From Lonicera japonica (taxonomy: Eukaryota; Streptophyta; Magnoliopsida; Dipsacales; Caprifoliaceae), in assembly GCA_021464415.1 (NCBI GenBank), contig CM038470.1, forward strand, positions 24,453,601-24,517,600: 64,000 nucleotides of DNA, in the 5' to 3' direction. A model generated the notes under the pieces. It worked only from the letters and a program-made list of their open reading frames with translations. It had not been told where the DNA came from and ran no database searches. This document shows, in pieces, positions 21,927 to 32,887 of the stretch. The position numbers and the translations under genes were made by a program. Positions within the stretch are counted from its first letter, which is position 1, and every line of letters begins with the position of its first letter.

Positions 21927-22326
21927 CCGCATCATGTTTATTGCATTATAATAATCTGCTACTATGTATTGAGTTGTACTAATAATATTTGCGAAATCAT
22001 CCTATCAATGGCCGAGTCGCTCTTAAAATCTATTAGATCACTCATTGAAGATGACTTCAGAATGAAATTTGTGGCGCACAATTTCGACAAGCTTTAGGTG
22101 ATTCTCCAGCCGCAACTCCACCAACTCGTTGTAGGAGGACCTTAAGTCGTGGAGCAGCAGGGGGGAAACATCTTGAATACTCGTTGGAACATTCAGCCGG
22201 AGTTCCTCGGGGATAAAAAAATCTTCCAAACCAACACTAAAACCTTCAGAATAAGCTTTTCTCTCCATAAGCATCGGTTGTACAGAATTGAAGAAGCTCA
22301 GAACCTCATTGATAGTATGGCACACA
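21927..22326 (-). pseudogene. Captured NRPE1-like fragment, copy 1 (Pol V largest subunit)
   Basis: On the minus strand this encodes a stretch that I recognise from NRPE1, the largest subunit of the plant RNA polymerase V used in RNA-directed DNA methylation. It contains VLSFFNSVQPMLMERK, EGFSVGLEDFFIP, SIQDVSPLLL, LRSSYNELVELRLENHL, and, after a one-base frame change, SDLIDFKSDSAIDR. These match the order of the funnel-region segment of NRPE1 (GFSVGLEDF, then YNELVELQLENHL, then SESAINK). The fragment is antisense to the transposase genes. It is one of two 417-base tandem units. It lacks the catalytic Asp triad, so it cannot encode a polymerase. A related NRPD1 origin is possible but fits less well. 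Confidence 0.75.
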
Positions 22327-22343
22327 AAGCGAATCTGCTGCAT

Positions 22344-22743
22344 CCGTATCCTGTTTATTGCGTTGTAATAATCTGCTGCTGCGTATCGGGTTATAATAAT
22401 AATATTTGCGAACACATCCTATTAATGACCGAGTCGCTCTTAGAATCTATTAGATCACTCATTGAAGATGACTTCAGAATGAAATTTGTGGCATGCAATT
22501 CCGACAAGCTTTAGGTGATTCTCTAGCAGCAACTCCACTAACTCGTTATAAGAGGACCATAAGTTATGCAGCAGCAGGGGGAAACATCTTGAATACTCGT
22601 CTGAACATTCAGCCGGAGTTCCTTGGGGATAAAAAAATCTTCCAAACCAACATTAAAACCTTCAAAATAATATTTTCTCTCTATAAGCATCGGTTGTACA
22701 AAATTGAAGAAGCTCAGAACCTCATTGATAATACGGCACACAA
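22344..22743 (-). pseudogene. Captured NRPE1-like fragment, copy 2
   Basis: This is the second unit of the tandem pair, roughly nine-tenths identical to copy 1 by eye. It begins INEVLSFFNFVQPMLIERK and includes GFNVGLEDFFIP. A G-run that is one base shorter than in copy 1 (near 22576-22580) shifts the frame after SIQDVSP. It is directly followed by AT-rich DNA and, from 22790, CACTA subterminal repeats. It is also antisense to the transposase genes. Confidence 0.75.
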
Positions 22744-22789
22744 AAATTATTAAAATTAAATTACTATTAAAATAAAAAATTATTAAAAA

Positions 22790-23045
22790 CTCTTAGGCGA
22801 CGTAGTTTTTATTTGTACGTCGCCTAAGAGTCACTTAAGCGACTTAGTTTTTTAAACCACGTCGCCTAGGTTACTCTTAGGCGACGTACAAATAAATACG
22901 TCGCCCAAAAGATTTCCCCCCTTTAAATTTCCCGAAAATTTAAAATATTCTGAAAATTTGAAATTCACTTGAGCGACGTATATAATTAAATTACGTTGCT
23001 TAGGTGATGTCATAGGCAACGTACTTAAATACTTACGTCGCCAAG
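22790..23045. repeat. Internal block of CACTA subterminal repeats
   Basis: About ten more alternating TAGGCGACGTA / TACGTCGCC motifs occur in the middle of the element. The left border, AAACTCTTAGGCGACGTAG, resembles the true left end (AAGGCTCTTGGGCGACGTAG) without its first bases. This suggests the truncated left end of a second, related CACTA element fused to or nested in the first. Confidence 0.8.
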
Positions 23046-25140
23046 TGGATAGGATAAATTAAACCTTTCACCCCTATTTCATTTTTTCGCGAAACAATCT
23101 CCTTCTCCCTCTATCTCTCAGTTCTTCCTCCTCCCTCATTTCCGACCACCACCACCTCGAAACCCTAGCCCCCATTTCCGACCATCACCAACTCAAAACC
23201 CTAGCCCCCATTTCTGATCACCACCTCCCTCGCTCACCACCACCACCGCCCTCGCTCACCACCGCCACCGACGCTCACCACCACCATTGTCCACGTAAGA
23301 TTTATTCCCATTCGCCCTTCTTAAGTCTCAATCCCATTGCCGTTTTTTAGTTGATTGCTAGTTAATTAATATTACTTCTTAAATAGTTAATTATGGAGAT
23401 CAAAATGGGATAATAAAATGATTTTTACTACTATTTGTGACATTGTATGAATCAAATTAAAGTATCATAGGCCTAAAAAATTTGTTTCTTTAAATTCTAC
23501 TTAATTTTACCTTATCAATTATTTTTAGTGTTTGCTTTTGCTGATGTGGGCTATATAGCTTCATCACATCAAGCATTGCGTTAAATTAATGATGAAAGTA
23601 ATTGTTGCGGTTCCTTGTTCTTTAATTCGATCTGAGAGTCATGTTAATCTTCACTTGAGTGGCGTCCAAATTTATTAATTTTCTCACTTCATTGGCTAAT
23701 GCATTAAATAAACGAGGACCGACAGTAATTACTCCATTATTAATGTAATACACTAACCAACGAGGTGTGAGCATCATGTTAACCTTCACATTTGGAGAGT
23801 CAATAGATATGGATCACGTGAGTCATGAATGAGAGTCAATAATTTTGGACTCACATAATTGATCAGCTGAGGGTAGACATAAGCTGCTATAAAGGTTGTA
23901 GTAGTTGAAGTAGTTGGTGATACTAAATAATAAGCTGAACTAGCTATGACCATTTGATATCTTACAAGAAATTTCTTAGTAAAAAGTTTGATTGTAAGGA
24001 ATTGTTTCATAATACTTTCGGATAGGGATTCTTTGCTTCAAGGAATTCGGGTGCATATAACTAGAGGACATGTGCAAAACAAGAATAAAGTTTAGGATTG
24101 TGGTTGCTAATCTTTACCAATGCAACTTGTGTGTATAAAAAGATGGTTTAGGATTTTCGAATATGTTGATTCTGTATAGAGAATAACAGCCACGAATGCC
24201 AATAACTTGTTGAGTAATAAGAAAACCAAAAATATTGGGACGAGGGAGAAAACTCAATGTTTATTTATCATTAGCTTCAAAGTAACTCGTTCAGTGCATC
24301 TTGTCATTCCTGTTCTAGAATGGTATTATAAGGCTAAAGCTGTCACCCAAAAATTTATCAAACTTGCACAAAAGCCCTATTATAAGATTGAACTTGTCAG
24401 ATGTGTGCTAGGTTTGCTTCATCTTTGAGGGTGTGTTTAATTAAATTCCCCAAATATGATATTTTCCATCTTCAGGGTGCTTATTTGTATAGTTTCCCAC
24501 GGAATCAATTTTCATGGTACAACTTAGTTTAGCTCAATTTTCTCATTCTACTAAGTTCGAAAACCGGATCCTGCCTATGTTTTTTGTTTACTATGGAAAA
24601 GTTTTCCATGCAAATAATTTCCTGGGATTCGATTATTTTCCATATGGACTGATAAAACAATTCTTATAGCTAGTGATTGGATGACATTTTCCAGGAGTAG
24701 GTAGTCAAAAAAATGAGGGACTGAAAAACCATCTCATGAAGGAAACAATTTTCTGGGGATAAAAAATTTCACACTTGGATAAATGTCTATAAACATATTA
24801 TAACGTTTACATGCATTTGATTTGCCTGGTCATTTTGCCTCATTAACCACATCTAAGTTTCAACTGCTGAGTTATTTAAACACAATAAACACAAATGTTA
24901 AAACTCTACATATGTTGACCCTGAAATCAAGAAGAAAATTTGTCTGAAATATTTCACAGCTTCTACACTTAACATCAATGCATTCAAATACTCCCATTTG
25001 AAGCCTCAATTAGTGTTTCCGCTACACTTTTTGGTACACGCAATTAGTACCTATGCCCTTTTTCCTGCATTAACACAAGTAGATATATTAGGACCAAAAA
25101 TATTCCTACTTTTATTCATTAAATTGTATTCAATAATCTC
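23046..25140. other. Leader-like and non-coding DNA inside the CACTA
   Basis: 23090-23296 is a C/T-rich leader with CCACCACC-type repeats and AACCCTAGCCCCCATTTC twice, ending at a plausible splice donor (CCACGTAAGA at about 23293). It could be the promoter and first exon for the downstream TNPA-type gene, or a captured gene leader. I see no coding sequence to about 25140. The end next to the IQD fragment is probably its 3' flank. Confidence 0.45.
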
Positions 25141-25712
25141 TTAACCTACTTTACTCACATCAAATGCAACGAGTGATCTGCAGTAGTTGGTATTTGTCAG
25201 CATCGTACTGTTAGATCCGCATTCACTATCCATAAGTGGAACCACCGACCTATCAAGCTTGATGGACCACAGATACTGATAATTCTGAGCCGTTGAACCA
25301 ACATGTGAAGATGACCGCTACATGTGCACCGCCCTTGGCACATTTCTTCCCTCTATCGACGGTCTACATTTGCTAGATTGCCTCTCAAATGTCTCCACGG
25401 GCGTTGCTTGTGTGCACTGTGTGATCTAACTTTTGCCCTTGAAGATTCTATATTGGCCATGTAGTTTGGGAAAAAGGGGTACTCATAGGACATGGACTCA
25501 GCATATTCTGGCCGAGGATTATCAAAAGGGATTCTTGATGGGTCGGGTTTGGATATGGCAGAGTAGTATTGAGGGCTGCTTTGAGCTGTGCCAAATGTGT
25601 ATTCCTCGAAATGGCCACTAGAGGGTTGGGACTGATGGTACTGGTGAGATCTGTTGAGGCTCTTGTTTTGAGCAAGAACGATAAGTGTAGAATATGTGCT
25701 CTGTTTGTGCAT
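25141..25712 (-). pseudogene. Captured IQD-family gene fragment (C-terminal exon)
   Basis: On the minus strand the frame reads SGHFEEYTFGTAQSSPQYYS, SKPDPSRIPF, then PNYMANIESSRAKVRS and HSAHKQRP. These are the DUF4005 hallmarks of IQ67-domain (IQD) proteins, plant calmodulin-binding microtubule scaffolds. After a frame change it continues RPSIEGRNVPRAVHM, RSSSHVGSTAQNYQYLW, SIKLDRS, DSECGSNSTMLTNTNYCRS to a stop near 25141. This corresponds to the last part of an IQD14-like protein. The IQ67 calmodulin-binding region is absent. The fragment is antisense to the CACTA genes and has frameshifts, so it is a transduplicated piece rather than a gene. Confidence 0.8.
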
Positions 25713-25963
25713 GGTTTGAGTAGCTAGTCCTGCTTTTTATACTTCCCTTTGATTCGCAGAGATCCATTTCCACTATCTTGATGTTCTTAGTATAACCATT
25801 TCAACCATTAAGTGTTTATTATTTTTATTTAAAAAATTAGGTAGGCACAAGAAACAAGGAGATCGAGAAACTAGAGAGAGAGATAGAGGGGAAATCTAAC
25901 TACTCTGTCTATTGAAGAACGTTTTTAGTATAACCAAAATCTAGTGTTCTTATGTTTCTTTCA

Positions 25964-26010
25964 ACTTCAATTTCAATTTCAATTTCAATTCAATTCAATT
26001 CAATTCAATT
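25964..26010. repeat. CAATT/TTTCAA microsatellite
   Basis: Runs of TTTCAA followed by TTCAA units lie upstream of the first TNPA-type exon; a similar short run occurs at about 26065-26120. Confidence 0.9.
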
Positions 26011-26159
26011 AGGGCAAAGTTGAAATTGATCTTGAAGTTTACCGTTCTTATTTTTCTTTCAATTTTGATTCAATTCAATTTCAATGTCAGTTCAATTCAA
26101 TTCAATTTTAATTCAAGTCAATTATAGTATTCTTATGTTTCTTTCAAATATATGTCAGG

Positions 26160-27768
26160 ATTCCTCCGAAAGATTCAGCCACAAGGAAGAAATCTCGTGT
26201 AGAGCTGCGTGAGGAGTTTCATCTTCCCTTGCAGCAGCCCTCGCAGGCGCCTCAGGCGCCTCGCAGCAGGCGGCCCAGGCCGACAGACCACCGGTCTCAA
26301 CGCAGGAGTTGCCGGTCCTGCCGCTTGTTCTGCCCCTCCCTTCCGCACCACCCACACGCTGCATTTGCTGCACTTTTGCTACTACTCACGTGCCGACTGA
26401 CTCAGGTAAAGTTCTTAAAGTCGTAGTCGGGAAGAAAACGGCGGCGATCACGAAAGAGAATGGCAGGACCCCGATGACCTATAAGGATTTGATTAGGGGG
26501 CCCCTTCTCAGTTCGCTCCCGATTCGTGACGGACCTCTAGGCTTATATAAAAGACCGATGTCCAATGCCCCATCCGACGTGGCATGACCTTCCGATGACG
26601 GAGCGGACGAGGTTGCTGGATTTTTTATCGGTAAGTTTTGCATTTTTTTTTATTTTTTTATTGTTTGTTATTATTTCAAATTACTAATGTTTCTCTCTGC
26701 TATTTTTCTTTGCAGGTGAACTACGATATCGATCACCGGCATAGGGAGATCACTGGCTGGATAGACGAGAAGGCCGCCAACCGGTTCAGGCAATGAAAGT
26801 CTTCCTGTCACACGAACTGGCAGGAATTGGGAGATTTGCCCCTTCCTCTCGAGTTCGCCCATCATCCTGCGGAGTGGCAGTGGTTGTGCAACCACTTTAG
26901 GGATCCCGAATTTCAGGTAAAATTAATTAATTTGTCTAACTTAATTTAAATACAATTGAATATTCTAACGGTTTGTATCTTATGTATCTTGCAGAGGCGG
27001 AGCGAGCAAATGAAGGCGGTCTGGGCCTCGAAAAATAAGAGGCCCCATAGCGGAGGGGCCAAGCTTTTTGCAGCTCGGGCTGATGAGTACACGAAGAAAG
27101 GTGAGCAAGCTCCTCACGTGAAGACGTACATGGATATGTACAAGAAATTCGATCCCGAGGGCACGGTAAGTTTATTATTTATTAATTCATTACATTTATT
27201 GCTAGTTATTTGTAATAAGAAATTCGATCCTTATGCTTAATTATTTATAATAAGAAATTCATTAATTATATTTATTGCTATTTGCAGTCGCGGGTTCAGC
27301 AGGCGAGCGACAAGGCGGTTGCCTCATTGATGGCAAGTATGCCTCTGATGGAGGATACATCGGATGGCTGCTCGCCGGCCTTAGTCACAGCCCCGCCGAG
27401 ACTCTATGTTAATGTAGAGATCGGGCTTATAGAGAGGGTGGTCGGTCCTTCGAGAGGGACCAGGGTTCCCGGCTTAGGCAGCGGCGTCGCCAAGCAGTCG
27501 AGGACGAGAGGACCATCACAGCCGGAGCCCCGAAACGCCGCGATTGAGGAGGAGTTCGCCAGACTTAGGGCAACTCAAAAGGAACTAGAGGAGCATCTTC
27601 AACAGGAAAGACGGGATCAGCAGGAGCGCGAAAGGCAACTCAAGAAGGAGCGGCAGGATCGAGATAGGGAGCGGCTGGAGTTCGAAGTGAGGGTACAGGC
27701 CTAGCTTGCAAAAATGGCGAGGCAGATGAATATGAGGGCTCCACCATTCGATGGCTCCAACTCAGGAT
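26160..27768 (+). pseudogene. TNPA-type CACTA protein (PF03004-like), four exons, broken
   Basis: Exons with good splice signals: about 26160-26630 (donor GTAAGT), 26716-26916, 26995-27165 and 27288-27768. The conserved core is DYI-like WQWLCNHFRDPEFQ joined to RRSEQMKAVWASKNKRPHSG, GAKLFAARADEYTKKG and the MDMYKKFDPEGT end, which is the plant Ptta/En/Spm transposase signature. The last exon encodes a long charged coiled coil (EEEFARLRATQKELEEHLQQ and onward). In En/Spm the matching protein binds the subterminal motifs. A TGA replaces Trp near 26798, a frame change lies in exon 1, and a TAG at 27702 truncates the tail. The splice phases still agree across exons 2-4. Confidence 0.85.
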
Positions 27769-28057
27769 AGTTTTAGGTTTATTTTCTTATTGATCAATTT
27801 TATATGATTATAAAGTTTTTAAAATAGTTTTATAGGACATTGCTATAATCTATAAACGTTTTGAACATTTAATTGAATGCTTACACATTTGAATGGTTGA
27901 ATGCTTAGATATTTGAATAATTAAATGTTTTGATATTTGAACGATTGGGCAGGATGTTTGAATGAATGAAATTGGTTTGTAATGTAGGTTATTTGCATAG
28001 AAGTGCACGTGTGGGATGCACATAGAAACAGACAATTTCTATTATTATTTTAATTCA

Positions 28058-28560
28058 CTTAGGCGACGTAAGTAAAATAAGTACGTTGCCCAAAGTCCAG
28101 TCAAAGTCAACTCTGCTCTGACCTAGGCGACATAAGTACAAGAATTACGTCACATAAGTAATAAACCTATGCGTCATAGATATTTAAATACGTCGCCTAA
28201 GATCAGTGCAGAGTTGACTTTGACTGGAATTTAGGTGACGTTAAATATCTACGTCGCCTAGGTTTATTCCTTAGGTGACGTTGTTAAATATCTACATCGC
28301 CTAGGTTTATTCCTTAGGCGACGTAATTATTATACTTATGTCGCCTAATGTCCAGTCAAAGTCAACTTTTCTCTGACCATATAGGCGACGTACGTATTTT
28401 TTGCGTCGCCTTGGAATTTTCTTAGGCAGTGTAATTATTTGTTTACATCGCCTATTACCCTGGGCGACATAGCTTAGGAGACGTATCTTACGTCACGTAA
28501 GATACAAGCGACGTATATGTATACTTGGGCGACATACAATCTATGTCGCCTAAGTGACCT
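28058..28560. repeat. CACTA right subterminal repeats
   Basis: About twenty alternating TAGGCGACGTA / TACGTCGCCTA motifs. A 25-base block, CCAGTCAAAGTCAACTCTGC at about 28091, recurs inverted at about 28205-28230 and directly again at about 28351, so the end can fold into larger stems. Confidence 0.9.
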
Positions 28561-28600
28561 TTTGAGGTAATGTTTCGATGTGGGATTGATAGTCTCAACA

Positions 28601-31263
28601 TTTATATTGGGCTTACAGAAATGATTTACATACCATGAGATTTTCTCTTGACCCAAATGTACTTTCCAAAGTCTTTTATGTATTAACCGTTAATAACACA
28701 GAATTGTCAAACCACTAATCATATTAACACGGGGTTATCAAACCTATATATATAATATTCAATCAGACTACAATTAATGTTGACTAAATATAAATTAAAA
28801 CCATCACAAAAATAATGCAAATCCCTAAAATTAGACTGAAACTTAATCAAGGGCATCGTACACCATGGAATTACAACATAAGTAAATAGATTAAAATTTT
28901 AGTCTAATTATAGTTAGCCTAATTAAATCCACATTAAAGACCGTCCCAATTGCACCAAACAAATGATGGCACAATTTAAAGGTGGAAAAATGATGGCAAG
29001 TTATCCTCGTCGCTCAAAATAACTCAATCAAAAATCCTTAATTATGTACCTGTAAAATATATTAATAATGTAGATAGTAGTTGCAAGGTATCAAATCAAC
29101 GGGACTTGTTTAGGAATCGGTGAAAACAAAATTGAGAAAATAGTATGTAGATTCAGAATAAAAATCATTTTTTTTGTTCGCTAAATGCTTGCTTTTATCA
29201 GGAATAATTAATACTAATAAAATGAAATGATAGTAGAGAGTGGTTTTGGAAAAATAATGTGTAGGGATTTCAACGGTTAAGAATCCACTACTAAATTATC
29301 AATGGATATATATAGAAAGATATATTATTGCACATATATACCCAAAATAAATTATATATTAGTTTGATCAAATGGAATCACCTATGGTATGTAGAGTGAA
29401 CCAAAAAACTAATCAAATAGTATTTGACAATTTATTTCTTTATAAGAGATTTTTCCCTTCAAGATCCATATTTTATTGTTTTAAAAATAACAATAATATG
29501 AGGTTGTAACTCATTCACATTAACACTCAAGAACTAGAAGATAAATTTGGAAAACAAAATGAACTCAAGAAAATCCTATGGTGTGTAATTCATCTCTTAA
29601 GTCAAATATAAAAACCAAAGTTGGATCACCTTTAGACTGTAGAGTAATTCAAAGATCTTATTTAATAAAATCACAAATGAGTATATTCATATAAAATTGT
29701 AAATTATAAATAAAAATGGGGTTTCATCTTCTCCCTTGAAAGGGAGGTTAGCCTTCCATAAAAATAGAAGAATAAAACATATAATAAAATGGCTCCTTTA
29801 ATATCTCCAAATATGTGAGTAAAGTGAGACAAGAATTTCTCTCATCAGTCTATAAATTTTATCTCCTGTAAGGTCAATTGTATGTTGGTTTATTCCTTCA
29901 ACGAAAAAACAACTTATTTTTAAGGTTGATGTGTCAAGTGAGATCATCTTTGAAGACTACAAGTGACAAAGTTAAGCAACAAGTTATCAAGAATCATACT
30001 TTGAAGATTATGATTGGTAAACTTGGGAAGGAATTTGGTTTCCAACTTTTGGGGGTGTATATTATTTTTCAAAATAATTTTTAAACATGTTAAAAGATTT
30101 CAAATCGTGAACAGAAACTTCTTGATCTTAAAGTAATTAGGGATAAAAGGTTTTCCAAGTGATTTGGAACTCCTTTAATGCAAAAATGGACTGAAAGTAA
30201 TTCAGACAGGTACAAAATCTATTTGTGGACAGGTTCGGCATGAAAATCCTTAGAAAAACTAATTCCAGAAATCAGACCGGTACAAGTACTTAGTTTGGAT
30301 TGGTTCGGCAGTAACAATGTTCAATAATTTTCCAAAAAGGTGGAGTAGTTTAGCTTTTGCTAACCTAAATTAGTCCAGCACCACTTTTCTGCATACATTA
30401 TTTTTATTGTAAAACTTGTTTTAATATGGTAAGTTACCTATTTCAACTATGAGTTGGACCTTTTATTTTTTATAAATTAATTCCTAAGGTCTCATACCAT
30501 TTAATGGTCTTTAAAGATCAATTTATACACTTTTTAAAGAGCAATTTTGCATCACAACACCTAGGGTTTAACCAAACTCCATACCAAATTAAGTGTTCTT
30601 CATCAAAGAACAATAAATCCCAAAACCTATTATTGAAGCGCGAGTCTGTCAAGGAGATCGAAACGAGTTCGAGACGTGTGATACGTTGTATTCCAAATTG
30701 AGTGATCCGAGGAGGAAGTTGTTGCACTAAACGTGACATCTAGAAGTTATTCTTGAGTGATTTAAGACTATACGTATGTGTCGGTTAATGATTAATCAAG
30801 TATGTACCTCTTGTGTTTATTATAGTAAAATTTTCTTTTGATGATTAGCCTTACCCTGCAGGGATACTTCGTTAATTCTAGTGTTGATATTATGTTTGAT
30901 TGATTGATTTATTTGATTCATGCTAGAAAATATTAAACAGATTTTTCAAAATTAAGATTTATAAATGATTAAGGTTTATTTTCTGCTATAACCACAAAAG
31001 GATTTTTACAAATAATCAAAGAATAACTTACCTAGGTTAATTACTCAGCATTTGTAATTTTTCATCTCCTTCGTCAAATGAAACAATAATACAAAAAGAC
31101 GAAAAATATGAAGCACTCAAATATTTCTTATCTTCTATTTTTTTTGTACACCACGCTCCCCTTCTTTCTTGGCCAAATATGAATGAATATATGCGAGAAA
31201 TGGAAGATAAGTGTAATAAGAAAGTAGACAATAGGGTAAGGGGGATGAAGTGTGTGAGAAATG
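28601..31263. other. AT-rich intergenic DNA, possible old LTR
   Basis: There is no recognisable protein. 29880-31030 has LTR-like composition (a leader-like stretch near 30480-30720 and CCTTACCCTGCAGGGATACT at about 30850), but I found no matching ends or duplication. The rest is very AT-rich. Confidence 0.35.
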
Positions 31264-31530
31264 GACCCCGAGATGGCTGAATTTAGAAAAGTACTGAACT
31301 TTGTTATCTCACTTAATATTTTTTAATTTACTTTCATAACTTTGCTTTACTTTGTTTTACTTATTTTATTTTATTTTACTCCACCAATTTTTTGGTTAGA
31401 TTAAGAATTTAGTGAAAAATTAACCAGGTAATTATAAAACATAATATTTAAGTCTTTGTGAGATCGACCTTTCTTTCGCCCTATATTATCAACTTATTCG
31501 TGTGCTTGCGAACATAAATTTAGTCTTACT
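31264..31530 (+). repeat. Rearranged fragment of an Athila-type LTR
   Basis: GGTTAGATTAAGAATTTAGTGAAAAATTAACC.. and the GTGAGATCGACC / GTGTGCTTGCGAACATAAAT stretches match the complement of the Athila LTR at 41140-41290. ACCCCGAGATGGCTGAATTT at its left edge matches 42181 in the other orientation. The piece therefore looks like a small rearranged relic. Confidence 0.6.
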
Positions 31531-32887
31531 TTCATCTCTTTTTCACCTTTTTTTGTTGGTTGTTACTGTTCATCCTAATTTTTTGGTTGCTAATCAATCT
31601 TGCTGGATGTATAAGTGTTCATAATTTTAAAGGTTGATAATTGTGAATGGTGAAACGAATTGCTATTACCATTAGTAGTTGATTACATATTTAGGGGGGG
31701 TATATATTTATATATATATATATATGAATGTCTAATTTATTTATAGATGTGTGGGGGTGAATTAAGATTATAATAGAATAGGGAAGATGGGGGTATCTTA
31801 GGCACATTGTATCTTTAAATACATAGTAATAAATAACTTAACTGGGTAAACTTACAAGAATATTTTTTTAAATAATCACAAAAAATAACTATCCTTCTTT
31901 TTAGGGTGGACGGACTATAAGATTGAGCAGATATAAACAAAATCACCTATTCAAAACCCTTTACTAAAAACACTATTAATTTTTTATGGATTGGGTCGAT
32001 CAACTAATATAAACCCTAGAATTATACAAATGATGAGAGGCTGGAAAAATAATTTTTTTGTTTGGTTTATAAGAAGCTTTTTTCCCCTTAATTATTACAA
32101 TTAATTATATTTTAAAAGATATATGTTTGCTTTAAGGTTTGTGTTGAGTAGTGATAACTTCTATTTTTTTTCTTTTAAAGAGTGCTAACTAGTTTATCAA
32201 TATTTACAAATTCTTGTTTCAAAAACAAATTGAAATATGTATCACAATTATCAAATCTGATCCAAACACTAATCTGGTAAAGGGACTAAGCTAAGTAAGT
32301 AGATCACCCGTTCAATCGGCTACGGGATCACTTTTTGAATCTCATATATAAAAGACCACAAAAGAATTAAATAATATCCATATTTATAAGACTATAAGGG
32401 TCACTAGTCAAACCACATAACCAGTTTACAATATACTAACATATATTAGACTGTCATACGTAAAATATTAGAATAATCTTTTTAAATGACAAGGCAAGAC
32501 AAAAAAAATGACATTGATACGAAGATTAGATAAAATAACAATAAATAACAAATTTTTCATCGTAACAAATGATATCTATATCCTCTCATCTTCTTTTTAT
32601 CTTTTTATTTTATGTAGGACAATGTCTCTGTTCGAATTAGAAGAAGGGGACTCTAATTGTGAGCCTGAAACTTCAAAACATTATCACACTTCATTGTAAT
32701 AATAATTATTACAATCATGCATATAGATGTAAATCCAAAGTTGGTATCACATATTCTCTTGTCTTTTTTCTCATTATGATGAGTCCCTTTTCGAAAATCA
32801 CTTGTTCATTTTTTGTGGATATTTTAACATTGAAAATATGGACTGATTGATAAGCATAATAAACCATTAAAATGAGGATATATTAAC
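31531..32887. other. AT-rich intergenic DNA, nothing recognised
   Basis: Very AT-rich sequence with TATATA runs at about 31705-31725. No coding or structured element was found. Confidence 0.4.

Larger units (their letters stand above)
17644..28572 (+). mobile_element. CACTA (En/Spm-type) DNA transposon with captured gene fragments
   Basis: The left end starts CACTACACCAACAAGGCTC. The right end (complement CATTACCTCAAAAGGTCAC) is a diverged inverted copy. TTC precedes the left end, and TTTC follows the right, giving the 3-bp TTC duplication after one extra T. Both ends carry dense alternating TAGGCGACGTA / TACGTCGCCTA motifs. Inside are TNP2- and TNPA-type genes on the plus strand, a nested Copia solo LTR, two NRPE1-like fragments, an internal block of the same subterminal repeats, and an IQD-like fragment. 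The flanking TRIM LTR continues exactly across the element, showing that the whole 10.9 kb behaves as one insertion. Both transposase genes have stops, so it is not autonomous. Confidence 0.9.
17458..28600 (-). mobile_element. TRIM (miniature LTR element) interrupted by a CACTA
   Basis: Two copies of a short LTR lie at 17458-17512 (truncated) and 17543-17643 continued at 28573-28600. Both begin TGTTARATTTCGGAG on the plus strand. The outer borders are TTTAT at 17453-17457 and TTTAT at 28601-28605, a perfect 5-bp target duplication. Read on the minus strand, the 129-base LTR starts TGTTGAGACT and ends AAATCTAACA, followed by a tRNA-Met-type primer site TGGTATCA. The internal region and part of the 3' LTR are deleted. 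The CACTA element sits inside the 5' LTR. LTR length and lack of genes fit a TRIM. Confidence 0.85.

Noticed and set aside
23786..24428. Open frames on both strands within the CACTA middle region
   Set aside because: They are short, lie in probable intron or captured flank, and show no domain.
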